The notes under the pieces are model-generated. The model saw only the letters and a program-made list of their open reading frames with translations, did not search any database and was not told where the DNA came from. 64,000 nt of DNA from positions 186,001 through 250,000 of the forward strand of contig OZ240206.1 of assembly GCA_965197405.1 (NCBI GenBank), in the 5' to 3' direction. This document shows positions 24,962 to 34,289 of this stretch, one piece after another. How positions within the stretch are numbered: position 1 is the first letter of the stretch; each line of letters opens with the position of its first letter. The position numbers and the translations under genes are program-made. The DNA comes from G965197405 sp965197405. Lineage in GTDB: Bacteria; Chloroflexota; Dehalococcoidia; Lucifugimonadales; JAGWBF01.

Positions 24962-25855
24962 ATGGCTGAGAAACGGATTCTGTGCGCTTTTGGCGTGGAC
25001 CTCGACGCAGTTGCCGGCTGGCTCGGCTCCTATGGCGGGGAGGACTCCCCCGACGATATTTCCCGTGGCCTCTTTGCGGGGGAGGTCGGAACGCCGCGCC
25101 TGCTCAAGCTCTTCGACAAGCTCGGCCTGAAGACGACCTGGTTCATCCCGGGCCACTCCATCGAGACCTTCATGGAGCAGACCAGGATGATAGTTGATGC
25201 CGGCCATGAGATAGGCCTGCACGGCTACTCCCATGAGAACCCCATCGCCATGACGCCGGAGCAGGAAGAGACCGTCCTTCTGAAGTGCATTGACCTGGTC
25301 GCCGAGGTATCGGGTAGACGACCCACCGGCTACGTGGCGCCGTGGTGGGAGTTCAGCCACGTCACCAACGAACTCCTCCTCAAGCACGGCATCAAGTACG
25401 ACCACAGCCTGATGCACAAGGATTTCGAGTGCTACTACGTGCGGGTCGGGGACCACTGGACCAAGATAGACTTCTCCCAGCCCGCCGAGGCCTGGATGAG
25501 GGCATTGGTGCGAGGCCAGGAAACGGACCTGATTGAGATTCCCGCCAACTGGTACCTGGACGACCTCCCGCCGATGATGTTCATCAAGAAGTCCATCAAC
25601 AGCCACGGGTTCGTCAACCCACGGGACATCGAGCAAATCTGGCGGGACGAGTTCGACTACGTCTACCAGGAGTACGACGAGGCAATCTTCCCCATAACGA
25701 TACATCCCGACGTGAGCGGCCGTCCCCAGGTCCTGCTCATGCTGGAGAGGTTAGCCAAGTATATCTCGGCCCATACCGGCGTCCGGTTCTGCACCTTCGA
25801 CGAGATCGCCGACGACTTCGCCAAACGGCATCCCCGGAACAAGGGGCCTCAATAG
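24962..25855 (+). CDS. polysaccharide deacetylase (NodB) family, PuuE-like
   Basis: The 297-residue protein has a NodB-homology barrel: FGVDLDA near residue 10 carrying the metal Asp, TTWFIPGHS near 59 and GLHGYSHENP near 86 with the two His ligands, then VAPWWEFS near 122. This layout fits the cytoplasmic branch that includes the allantoinase PuuE and related amide hydrolases rather than secreted chitin or peptidoglycan deacetylases; there is no signal peptide. Upstream 24752-24961 shows no gene. An amidase is convergent just downstream. Confidence 0.88.
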   Translation: MAEKRILCAFGVDLDAVAGWLGSYGGEDSPDDISRGLFAGEVGTPRLLKLFDKLGLKTTWFIPGHSIETFMEQTRMIVDAGHEIGLHGYSHENPIAMTPEQEETVLLKCIDLVAEVSGRRPTGYVAPWWEFSHVTNELLLKHGIKYDHSLMHKDFECYYVRVGDHWTKIDFSQPAEAWMRALVRGQETDLIEIPANWYLDDLPPMMFIKKSINSHGFVNPRDIEQIWRDEFDYVYQEYDEAIFPITIHPDVSGRPQVLLMLERLAKYISAHTGVRFCTFDEIADDFAKRHPRNKGPQ

Positions 25856-25879
25856 CCTATCCGCAAGCAGACCAGGGCG

Positions 25880-27280
25880 CTATATGGGGGGCCTCATGGT
25901 GTGCCAGGGCGTGCTCTGCTCGTAGGCGTAGGCTGCATTGAGGACCGTCTGCTCCTCCAGGGGTCTCCCCCCCAACTGCAAGCCGATGGGCAGGTTCTCG
26001 GAAGTAAAGCCGCAGCAGATGCTCAGGGCGGGGATGCTGGCCTCGCTGAAGGCGGGGGTTAGAAGGCCGGAAAGGCGATAGGACCTGGTCTTGCTTTCAA
26101 CGACGGGGTCGGGCTGCACCTTCTGCGCCGGCACTCCGGCCGTCGGCGTCGCCAGCACATCCACCTTCTCCAGGGCTTCAAGGACGTGCTGTCGCATGAG
26201 CGCCCTTAGCTTCTGGGCCTTATAGTAGGCCTGAGCGGGGAATATGCTCCCCACCAGGTAGCCAATCCTGTTATCGTGGGCTATCTCCTGCAGCCGGTGT
26301 CTCACCAGATCAGCGTAGGTAGAGGGGGCCTCCACCCGCAGACCCAATGAAATAGTGTGGGCATAAGTAGTGAATGGGATGGAGATTTCCTCCACCGACG
26401 CGCCCAGTTCGCTCAGGACGCTCGTAGCCTTCACCACCGACTCCCGGACCTCCTTCTCCACCACGTCCGAGTAGAGCATTTCCCTGACCACCCCCACCTT
26501 CATGCCCTTCAAGTCGCCGTCCAGGGCCTTCCGGTAGTCGGGTACAGGCACGTCCCAGGTGTGGGGGTCCCTGGGGTCGTGGCCGGAGATGGCCTGAAGC
26601 GTCAGCGCGCAGTCCTCCACGGTCCGGGATATGGGGCCGATGGTGTCCATGGACCAGCAGCCCGGCTTTACGCCGTACCGGCTGACTCTGCCCCAGGTAG
26701 GTCTGAGACCCACCAGCCCGCACCAGGCGGCGGGAAAGCGCACGGAGCCTCCCGTATCCTCGCCGAGGGAGGTCGCGCACAGGAAGGCGGCGGTGGCAGA
26801 GCCGGAGCCGCTGCTGGAGCCGCCGGGGTGATGGTCCAGGTTCCAGGGGTTGCGGGCGGTGTCAAAGCTGTGAGAAAGACCCGTTGTGCCAAACTCGGTC
26901 AGGTTCAGCTTACCCAGGAGGATGGCGCCCGAGGCCTTGAGATTGGCTATTACGGTAGCGTCCTCGTCTGGGACGAAATCGTTGAAAATAGGAGAGCCGA
27001 AGGTGGTGCGAATCCCCTTGGTGTGTATCTGGTCCTTCACGGCCACGGGGATGCCGTGCATAGGCCCCAGGTAGTTGCCCTGGGCAATAGCCCGCTCCGC
27101 TTCCCGGGCGGCTTCGAGGGCCTCGTCACGGCACACGGTGAGATAAGCGTAAAGGCTGGGATTGAGACGCTCGATACGCTCCAGGTAAGCCTCTACCGCC
27201 TCCACCGGGGAGACCTCCCCCTTGCCTATAAGTCCGGATAGCTCGGTGACAGAAAGAAAGGGTATATTCTCTTTATCCAC
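25880..27280 (-). CDS. amidase-signature hydrolase
   Basis: The 466-residue protein is a second amidase-signature enzyme with the complete triad: K82 in AVKDQIH, S155 in GGSSSGSGSA and nucleophile S179 in GEDTGGSVRFPA. It starts at GTG 27280 with AAGGAG upstream. It lacks a GatC-like neighbour. The preceding gene on the same strand, 23 bp away, is the PEP-mutase/isocitrate-lyase-like gene, so the two are probably an operon handling an amide that yields a C-C lyase substrate. That link is inference. Confidence 0.9.
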   Translation of the reverse strand: MDKENIPFLSVTELSGLIGKGEVSPVEAVEAYLERIERLNPSLYAYLTVCRDEALEAAREAERAIAQGNYLGPMHGIPVAVKDQIHTKGIRTTFGSPIFNDFVPDEDATVIANLKASGAILLGKLNLTEFGTTGLSHSFDTARNPWNLDHHPGGSSSGSGSATAAFLCATSLGEDTGGSVRFPAAWCGLVGLRPTWGRVSRYGVKPGCWSMDTIGPISRTVEDCALTLQAISGHDPRDPHTWDVPVPDYRKALDGDLKGMKVGVVREMLYSDVVEKEVRESVVKATSVLSELGASVEEISIPFTTYAHTISLGLRVEAPSTYADLVRHRLQEIAHDNRIGYLVGSIFPAQAYYKAQKLRALMRQHVLEALEKVDVLATPTAGVPAQKVQPDPVVESKTRSYRLSGLLTPAFSEASIPALSICCGFTSENLPIGLQLGGRPLEEQTVLNAAYAYEQSTPWHTMRPPI

Positions 27281-27303
27281 GATGGCTCCTTTCCCCTATA
27301 TGT

Positions 27304-28197
27304 TTATGGCTTGTACTTCCTCTCCAACTCCAACCACTCGGGCGTCCGAAGCATCTCCTGGTACAGCTTCGAGTCTATTCTGGGGTGACGGTCGAAGTAT
27401 CCCCTAGTGGTGCCCTTGTCCTTGAGCTCCCGCATCACCTCAAACATGGCCGCCACCGCCGCCTGGTGAGAGTCCGAGGGATAGATATATATCTTGTAGC
27501 CCAGCGACTCAATCTCCGTGATGGTGACCTCTTCGGGGACGACCAGGCCCAGCAGGGGCCCGTTAATCTCCTTGCAGACCCGGCGGTGGGTCTCGACGAC
27601 CTTCTCCGTCGGGAGGTCCGTCCAGGGCTGCCCGTCAATCTTCCATATCTGGGGCATGGCCAGGTCCGCCCCCGCTTCCAGGTAGAGGTTGCACCGCTCT
27701 ATCAGCTCGTCAATGGAGACCTCGTCGCCGTCGCTGCGGGCAATGATGACGAAATCGGGGTCTGTGCGGGCATCCAGGGCGGCCTTGACCATACCCAAAG
27801 CCTGGTTCCTGGGCAGGAGGGTCCGGTCCTTGACGCTGGGGCTGTTGGGAGGCGTGACCTGGTCCTCCACGTGAATCGCCGCAACGCCGGCCTTCTCAAA
27901 CTCCCTGACCGTGCGGACCATATTAACGTAGCTGCCGAACCCCGCTTCGGCGTCGCATATCACCGGGATGCCGGTGGCGTCGGCGATGTGTCCCGCGTGG
28001 GTGGCAATCTCCGTCAGCGTCTTGAGGCCTATATCGGGGTTGCCCATCATGGCGGCCTCGGTGCCGGAGCCTGTGACGTAAACGGCCTTGAACCCCACGT
28101 GCTTATTGATTAGCCCCGAAATGGCGTCCACGCAGCCGGGGGCCACCAGCATCCCCGGCTCCTTGAGTATGTTCCTCAGCTGGGTAGTCCCTTTCAT
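27304..28197 (-). CDS. isocitrate lyase/PEP mutase family protein
   Basis: The 297-residue TIM-barrel protein resembles methylisocitrate lyase and carboxyPEP mutase: APGCVDAISGLI near residue 18, a YVTGSGTEAAMMG strand near 39, the Mg-binding DAEAGFGS near 81 and VHEDQ-type IHVEDQ near 108. The KRCGH catalytic loop of true (methyl)isocitrate lyases is absent; the place reads VTPPNSPSVKDRTLLP. It is therefore more likely an oxaloacetate decarboxylase-, dimethylmalate lyase- or PEP-mutase-like enzyme. AAGGAGG precedes ATG 28197. Confidence 0.87.
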   Translation of the reverse strand: MKGTTQLRNILKEPGMLVAPGCVDAISGLINKHVGFKAVYVTGSGTEAAMMGNPDIGLKTLTEIATHAGHIADATGIPVICDAEAGFGSYVNMVRTVREFEKAGVAAIHVEDQVTPPNSPSVKDRTLLPRNQALGMVKAALDARTDPDFVIIARSDGDEVSIDELIERCNLYLEAGADLAMPQIWKIDGQPWTDLPTEKVVETHRRVCKEINGPLLGLVVPEEVTITEIESLGYKIYIYPSDSHQAAVAAMFEVMRELKDKGTTRGYFDRHPRIDSKLYQEMLRTPEWLELERKYKP

Positions 28198-28257
28198 GTC
28201 GCCTCCTTGAGTCCCGTGTAAAGCCCATATAAAAGGGCCGTAGCTAGTTGAAGTCCG

Positions 28258-28286
28258 CCGCCCAGGGCCGCGCGGGTCCTGGGCGG
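28258..28286. other. 9-bp hairpin upstream of the PEP-mutase-like gene
   Basis: CCGCCCAGG at 28258-28266 and CCTGGGCGG at 28278-28286 form a perfect stem with an 11-nt loop. It lies 60 bp before the PEP-mutase-like start on the minus strand, so it may be leader structure or an upstream terminator. No T-tract is seen. Confidence 0.35.
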
Positions 28287-28466
28287 AGCTTGGTTTGCAC
28301 TGAGATGACTATAGGAGCACGCCGGACTCGCTGTCAAGCCCGCGTTGTGGGCCGAGGCCTGCCCACCGACCAGAAAGTCTCAATTGCCGTGTGCTAAAAT
28401 GGGAATGTGAAACCCTATCCAAGGCCAGTAAGTGAATTGCAGCAGTCCACCTGACGGAGAACCAAG

Positions 28467-28811
28467 ATGGGAGAATCCAGGACAATAGAAAACAGGATGA
28501 ATGAATTGGTGGGACAGCTATGGCGCGTCACGAGATTAGGGAAGCTGAATTGGCAAGAAGGCGTGAGGAGGAATTCTTACACTGTACACTTCCCGGATAT
28601 ATCGCTTTCCATCGTAGAAAGCCTGAACGGTCTCTTGACCCTGGAGTTGATAAACGACAAAGGCACAGTTATAGAGACTCTATCACCTGGCGACGGCGAA
28701 CCGATCGCCCCTACATTGCGGGAAACGTATGATATGGCGCGACGCCAGGCCGTGGACGTTGGTGGGACCATAGATAAAGCCATTGAGTACCTGGTCCGCA
28801 GACTGCCATAG
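28467..28811 (+). CDS. small hypothetical protein
   Basis: A 114-residue soluble protein of unrecognised family. It has an N-terminal helix (ESRTIENRMNELVGQL), a beta-rich middle (NSYTVHFPDISLSIVESLNG and LLTLELINDKGTVIETLSP) and a C-terminal helix ending DKAIEYLVRRLP. ACGGAG lies upstream of ATG 28467. It is flanked on both sides by minus-strand genes. It opens the accessory patch of small genes leading to the 16S gene. No function can be assigned. Confidence 0.6.
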   Translation: MGESRTIENRMNELVGQLWRVTRLGKLNWQEGVRRNSYTVHFPDISLSIVESLNGLLTLELINDKGTVIETLSPGDGEPIAPTLRETYDMARRQAVDVGGTIDKAIEYLVRRLP

Positions 28812-28892
28812 GAAAGCCGGACCAGCCCACACTGCATCATGTCCGGCGGCTACCGCGTCGATATTACTCTCCACTTGTGAAACGGCCGGCGC

Positions 28893-29414
28893 CTAAGCCT
28901 TTCTGGAAGAGTCTTCTTTGGCACCCATATGGGTGCAGACCCTACCGGTCCTTTCTGCTCCTGCTGAATCCACCACGACTACTGTACGACCCATCGAAAT
29001 GAGTTGCTTAATTTCCGCCGATACTGCTTCGAGAGTCTCGAGGGGGACGAATTTCCCATGATTTCCATCAAAGGTTGGGTATTCGCGGACTAGGATATTG
29101 AGGTCCTTATAGTGGGCATCTAGCCATTCTTGGAATGTCGGGCGATTCTCTCGCTCGGCAGCCGTGTCCGATCCACCGCAGAAGAAATAGAACCAGAATT
29201 CGCTTTTCCCTTCAGGGCCACCTTTACGGCCCAAAAGTGAGATAATCACTATGTTGGGTCCGCAACGTTCCCGAAGTCCAAGAACCCAGCGATGCACTAA
29301 TTCATCCGGCACTGGCTTGGTTCTGCCCTTTTCACGCCCTGGCCTGCCGCATGTAAAGAAATGAGCGGGTCCCGTTGGGGTGTTCATTATCCGAGGTTTG
29401 AGGTTGTACGGCAT
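28893..29414 (-). CDS. phosphatase-like protein lacking the catalytic Cys
   Basis: In this 173-residue protein the C-terminal part reads like a dual-specificity/tyrosine phosphatase: LREYPTFD-type loop (VREYPTFDGNHG), then a helix LETLEAVSAEIKQLI and the strand-P-loop RTVVVVDSAGAERTG. In active enzymes the loop is HCxxGxxRTG; here the Cys position is Asp (codon GAT), while G, R, T and G are kept. If the alignment is right, it is a phosphate-binding pseudophosphatase. The N-terminal half is not recognised. A degenerate gene is an alternative, but the frame is intact. Confidence 0.6.
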   Translation of the reverse strand: MPYNLKPRIMNTPTGPAHFFTCGRPGREKGRTKPVPDELVHRWVLGLRERCGPNIVIISLLGRKGGPEGKSEFWFYFFCGGSDTAAERENRPTFQEWLDAHYKDLNILVREYPTFDGNHGKFVPLETLEAVSAEIKQLISMGRTVVVVDSAGAERTGRVCTHMGAKEDSSRKA

Positions 29415-29437
29415 ATTATCTCCCTGCTTATGTCTAG

Positions 29438-29674
29438 CTACCGAACCTTCAGGTTACAACCGAAATTACTCCACTCTATGACTTGGCCGTCCGGCAAAGA
29501 GAACTTTACCTTACTCCTCCCATAGTACCAAAGCTCATACCTGGGTGCCCCACGAGTCCAGATTTTCGTAGGTGTGCCTTGCGCGTGTAGCACGTCATCC
29601 TGGATCGAGCCTGGGTAAAGTACCCTGGAGTAACAAGCGGAACTGTTGTGACGGGCTGGCTGTTGCGTGGTCGA
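29438..29674 (-). pseudogene. orphan C-terminal domain in frame after a TAA
   Basis: Directly after the TAA of the upstream lipoprotein gene (29675-29677), the same frame stays open for 78 codons to TAG 29438-29440. It encodes a plausible domain: SIQDDVLHAQGTPTKIW, YELWYYGRSKVKF, LPDGQVIEWSNF, NLKVR. This GTP-x-x-I...WYYG...SxVxF...GxVxxWSN pattern is a common C-terminal SmpA/OmlA-like module of bacterial lipoproteins. No start codon precedes it, so it is either a tail cut off by a nonsense mutation or a relic of a lost gene. Confidence 0.6.
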
Positions 29675-30265
29675 TTATTGATACGGGCCGCACCCCCGTT
29701 TGTCGCGGATACCCTCCATTGTGGTCAGTAGCTCCTCAATACTGTCCAGCAACTGCTCATGATTTGTCACCGCATCCGCAAGCATTTCGTAGCTCTCACG
29801 GCCCGGTGGGGCAATGCTAAAGAGATACTCTAGTTCGATGTAACCCTCGCCGATCGATTGTGCGATCCCGGTGGGCCACTCACCAGATTCATCGGGATCG
29901 AGTTCACTGAAGGCCAACGCAAAGTCCTGACAGGACGGAGGGTTTCCGGGCCATTCGTAAGCGGCTTTCAAAGCCATAGACCAGACGCTGAGAGAAAGCC
30001 CTCGCTCCTTGGCGGCTTCGGCCCGTTCGACCAGACGCTCTGAAGCTCCCCGCGGGGGCAACTCGATCGTGGGAGTCGGCGAGCAGGCAGTTACGGCCAA
30101 CAGAGCCAGGACGAGTCCGAACACGAAGAAAGTTTTTGCGACTTTCTTCGAGGTATGTCTGGGGACCTGCTTCAGGTTGCGAATGAGGAACGGCCGCATG
30201 GAGTCCCGATATATTCCAATAGCCTGGTCGAGGACGTCTCGATTGGGGCGGTCTATGTTCGCCAT
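29675..30265 (-). CDS. membrane-anchored or lipoprotein-like protein with Swt1/HEPN-like N-terminus
   Basis: The 196-residue protein starts at ATG 30265 with a strong AGGAGGT. Residues 1-36 (NRDVLDQAIGIYRDSMRPFL) resemble the first helices of Swt1-type HEPN proteins. At about 47-63 there is a hydrophobic segment ending LLAVTACSPTPT, which looks like a lipobox but sits too far from the start for a normal signal peptide. The remainder is helical and acidic. This looks like a chimera of a truncated HEPN gene and a lipoprotein gene, or a signal anchor. Its conserved tail is separated by the TAA at 29675-29677. Confidence 0.55.
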   Translation of the reverse strand: MANIDRPNRDVLDQAIGIYRDSMRPFLIRNLKQVPRHTSKKVAKTFFVFGLVLALLAVTACSPTPTIELPPRGASERLVERAEAAKERGLSLSVWSMALKAAYEWPGNPPSCQDFALAFSELDPDESGEWPTGIAQSIGEGYIELEYLFSIAPPGRESYEMLADAVTNHEQLLDSIEELLTTMEGIRDKRGCGPYQ

Positions 30266-30331
30266 CTGCTATACCTCCTGTGAGACGGAATTCCATCTCA
30301 GCCATATGACCAAGCCCTTCCACGTCCGGCA

Positions 30332-30610
30332 CTATATTTCCTCAAGCATGGCCTTTATCCTCTGGACGCGCGTGGTCAGGTAGTCAACTTTCTGGAAGTC
30401 TTCCAAAATCACTTCCTCATCGACCTTTCCTTGCTCTATTAATTTTTCCATATCCCACAGGTTGGCTACGCCAAACTTAGCGCAGCGCGCCCGTCTGTCA
30501 GCTTCAAACAATCGCAGCTGCTCTAGCATAAAGGCGCGGAGGCCTGCCCGGGTAAGCTCATCTTCGGACAGAGAAAACTCGCTGGCTATGTCGCTTGCGT
30601 CTAAAGACAT
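30332..30610 (-). CDS. small helical protein, antitoxin-like
   Basis: The 92-residue, charged, all-helical protein is of unrecognised family. It opens MSLDASDIASEFSLSEDELT, then a helix AFMLEQLRLFEADRRARCAKF and ends VDYLTTRVQRIKAMLEEI. Size, charge and position beside PaREP1/HEPN and HEPN-like genes suggest an antitoxin or partner protein. This is inference from context only; no DNA-binding motif is obvious. Upstream 30611-30710 is AT-rich with no gene. Confidence 0.5.
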   Translation of the reverse strand: MSLDASDIASEFSLSEDELTRAGLRAFMLEQLRLFEADRRARCAKFGVANLWDMEKLIEQGKVDEEVILEDFQKVDYLTTRVQRIKAMLEEI

Positions 30611-30710
30611 TATTTCTTCACCTCAAATGTGCACCGGCGCGCGGCTCGGACTGACGCAGGGTAAGATATTCCGGATTACACCAAATAATATCTCACCCGC
30701 GACCAAAGCA

Positions 30711-30777
30711 AAAGCCGGACTTTACAAGGGTCCAGCTTTCTTGTTGGGCACCTTAGCCCCTGGATGGTGGAAGGAGG
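30711..30777 (-). repeat. second copy of the pre-16S trailer plus terminator hairpin
   Basis: The hairpin AAAGCCGGAC (30711-30720) with GTCCAGCTTT (30730-30739, one mismatch) is followed by a 30-bp block at 30748-30777 that matches the 16S trailer at 31320-31349 with four differences by eye. On the minus strand the order is trailer then hairpin, the same as behind the 16S gene. The two copies flank the PaREP1 gene. Confidence 0.7.
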
Positions 30778-30841
30778 GTTTTGGTCCAGCGGGGGTCGGC
30801 GGCTTTCTCAGGCCGGGAAGCCCTGTTGGTGGACCGCTTAT

Positions 30842-31213
30842 TTATTGGGCGCGGGCGTCGAGGATTACTCGGACTAGCGCCTCAATGTCAGGGACATAGC
30901 TGTCCAGGTCTTCTTGCTCCATCCAATCATTGTAAAAGTTGGAATGACAAGACTGGGCGACCCCGAAGGCGGAGCTCACAAATGGGTTGCCTTGCTGAAG
31001 GGCCAAGTCCATGAGGGCACGGCGGCGATGTTGGTACTTGCCGTGGGGCATGCCGTGGCTGGCACAGTAGGACTTTAGAGCTTGAGTAGTTGCGCCCCAC
31101 AATTTCTCGGCTCCTTGGGTAAGGTCGCCAGCAGCTATTTCCCTTTTGGCTTGGTCAAGCATCTGGTAGGCCAAGCGCTCATGTCTCTCGGTCTGCGACT
31201 TGTTGGTCTGCAT
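30842..31213 (-). CDS. PaREP1/HEPN-like protein
   Basis: The 123-residue helical protein carries the PaREP1 pattern: AAGDLTQGAEKLWGATTQALKSY near residue 33, a histidine-rich turn and AQSCHSNFYNDWM near residue 90 (family LHxNFYExWL). The family is HEPN-like and often adjoins nucleotidyltransferases, forming RNA-targeting toxin-antitoxin pairs, though none is adjacent here. It lies between two copies of the pre-16S trailer and terminator. Two closer paralogues sit at 61.2-62.0 kb. Confidence 0.75.
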   Translation of the reverse strand: MQTNKSQTERHERLAYQMLDQAKREIAAGDLTQGAEKLWGATTQALKSYCASHGMPHGKYQHRRRALMDLALQQGNPFVSSAFGVAQSCHSNFYNDWMEQEDLDSYVPDIEALVRVILDARAQ

Positions 31214-31284
31214 TTCAGGGTGAGCTTTACTTTTTTCTCCGAAGGAACTGTCCTTAAATTATGCCTTGCTGCCCTGCATGACAA

Positions 31285-31311
31285 GAGCCGGACTCTTGTG
31301 AAGTCCGGCTC
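31285..31311 (-). terminator. terminator hairpin behind 16S rRNA
   Basis: GAGCCGGACT at 31285-31294 and AGTCCGGCTC at 31302-31311 form a perfect 10-bp stem with a 7-nt loop. It stands about 230 nt past the 16S 3' end and just beyond the trailer block. On the minus strand it is followed by TTGTC, a short T-rich end. Confidence 0.65.
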
Positions 31312-31319
31312 TCTCGTTT

Positions 31320-31349
31320 GCACCTTAACCTCTGGATAGTGGAAGGAGG
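31320..31349 (-). other. 3' strand of the pre-16S processing stem
   Basis: This 30-nt block is complementary to 33072-33102 in front of the 16S gene, with a two-base mismatch and one bulged base. Together they would close a long stem around the 16S precursor, the usual RNase III target. Confidence 0.75.
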
Positions 31350-31537
31350 ATTTTGTATGTTGTTAACGCTTTGTCAACGAGTGGCAGGTTTTCTCAAGGA
31401 ACTACCTTCTGAGACCGGGGAGCTTCGCTCAACCGTCTGGCCTCTTCAGGCAGAACACCTGCCAACCGACCTAGGAGATGGATGTGACCCCCTCCGAGGG
31501 CCGAAGCCCCGGAGCTATGGGCCACCTCTGGACTCCC

Positions 31538-33065
<1,528 letters not shown>

Positions 33066-33071
33066 ACCTTA

Positions 33072-33102
33072 CCTTCCTTCCACTATCCAGTTGTTAAGGT
33101 GC
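33072..33102 (-). other. 5' strand of the pre-16S processing stem
   Basis: The leader segment just before mature 16S contains, on the minus strand, GCACCTTAACAACTGGATAG and continues GTGGAAGGAAGG. It is complementary to the trailer at 31320-31349. Confidence 0.75.
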
Positions 33103-33130
33103 GTGACCCGCCAGATGGCGAATCTCTATT

Positions 33131-33159
33131 ATCATAATCGAATCCGAGGCCCGTGTCAA
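33131..33159 (-). promoter_or_regulatory. 16S rRNA promoter TTGACA-N17-TATGAT
   Basis: On the minus strand TTGACA is the complement of 33154-33159 and TATGAT the complement of 33131-33136, spaced by 17 bp. Transcription should begin near 33124, leaving a leader of about 60 nt before mature 16S. Confidence 0.8.
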
Positions 33160-33188
33160 TAGGTCAATCCAGGCAATTCCCATCCAGA

Positions 33189-33653
33189 CTACGGAACGGG
33201 CCGAAAATGGCTTATATCCTCCAGGGTCCCGGTGCGCTCCCCGGCCCACACCGGCTCCACCTTCGTGCCGGTCCTGACTGTGCCAGAGCTCGCCGCGTCT
33301 ATTCGATGGATGAGGCCTCCCCGGATGCCTTCCCAGCCGATTAAAGCCGCAACAACAGGCTCCGCCAGTGGCTCCTCATCGAGGGAAAGGTGGAGTACGG
33401 TAAAGCTTTTCACATAGCCCGCCCCTTCCACGGGTATCCAGTCGGTGGTCTCCTCGAAGCAGCTCTCGCAGTACATCTTCGGCGGCAGGAAGGCCGTCCG
33501 GCACCCGGGACACCGGGAGGCGAGCAAACGCTTTTCGTCCCGCATTGCCCGGAAGAACCTCTCTCCGGCGACTCCCATAGTATACCGGTGATGGATGGGA
33601 ATGTCCCCCCGCCGGTGTAGGACGGCGTCGGACCTGTCTACCTTCTCCCACAT
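33189..33653 (-). CDS. Zn-ribbon/OB-fold DUF35 protein
   Basis: The 154-residue protein starts at ATG 33653 with AGGAGGG upstream; the longer frame to 33902 overlaps the next gene. An N-terminal helix is followed by a zinc ribbon (SRCPGCRTAFLPPKMYCESC, near residue 47) and an OB-fold (VKSFTVLHLSLDEEPLAEPV). DUF35 proteins bind acyl-CoA and partner thiolase-like proteins, as in archaeal thiolase/HMG-CoA synthase and the Ltp2 aldolases of steroid breakdown. It is last in the operon: thiolase-like, thiolase-like, DUF35, DUF35. Confidence 0.9.
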   Translation of the reverse strand: MWEKVDRSDAVLHRRGDIPIHHRYTMGVAGERFFRAMRDEKRLLASRCPGCRTAFLPPKMYCESCFEETTDWIPVEGAGYVKSFTVLHLSLDEEPLAEPVVAALIGWEGIRGGLIHRIDAASSGTVRTGTKVEPVWAGERTGTLEDISHFRPVP

Positions 33654-33676
33654 AGTCCCTCCTGGATTCTTAAGAC

Positions 33677-34192
33677 CTATCCCATAGGCTTGAAATACCG
33701 GATGTCGGTGATGGAACCCTCTCGCTCCCCGGGGGGCTTCCAGACAGCCTCTACGCGCATCCCTATCTTGACCCTGGCCAGAATCGTTTCCAGGTCGTCG
33801 CCGACCTCGCCCAGCACGTGCATTATGCCCATGCCCGGGCTGGCCCCCTCTATCTCCACCACCACCGGCACCTCCGGGGTCTCGCGGCGGGTGGCGTCCC
33901 AATTGACGTAGGAGACGGAGAAGGTGTTGACTATTCCCCTATCCGTCAGCTCTACCCAGCGATTGAGAGGCCTGAAGCAAAGCTCGCAAAAGGCCCTGGG
34001 GGGCACCAGGGTCCTGCGGCACTGGGGACAGGAGGTCCCCAGGACCACGCCGTCCTTCAGTCCGGCGAGGAACCTGCCCACGGCCAGGCCGGCGTCCCAC
34101 TTGTACTCCGCTTTAACCCTCCAGAAAGTCTGGAGGACTTCCCCTTCAGAGAGGGTATGCTCCGTCAAAGAGGTTCCAGGCAAGGGCTTCAT
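33677..34192 (-). CDS. Zn-ribbon/OB-fold DUF35 protein, paralogue
   Basis: The 171-residue protein has the zinc ribbon TSCPQCRRTLVPPRAFCELC near residue 53 and an OB-fold with NTFSVSYVNWDATRRETPEV. It stands 23 bp ahead of the shorter DUF35 gene and behind two thiolase-like genes, so the operon could build two thiolase-DUF35 complexes, or one mixed complex. AAGGGCTTCATG overlaps the start; a ribosome-binding site is not obvious. Confidence 0.9.
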   Translation of the reverse strand: MKPLPGTSLTEHTLSEGEVLQTFWRVKAEYKWDAGLAVGRFLAGLKDGVVLGTSCPQCRRTLVPPRAFCELCFRPLNRWVELTDRGIVNTFSVSYVNWDATRRETPEVPVVVEIEGASPGMGIMHVLGEVGDDLETILARVKIGMRVEAVWKPPGEREGSITDIRYFKPMG

Positions 34193-34289
34193 GGCAGGAC
34201 CTCCAACTCTAGTCGGTACGAGTCCCTATCGGGGACTCCGGTTAGCTATGACGCCACCATTAACAGGCTTGTAACAGGCTTGCCCCGTC

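Noticed and set aside
25880..28197. Methylisocitrate lyase of the propionate cycle
   Set aside because: The KRCGH catalytic loop is absent and no prpC/prpD neighbour exists; only the superfamily is supported.
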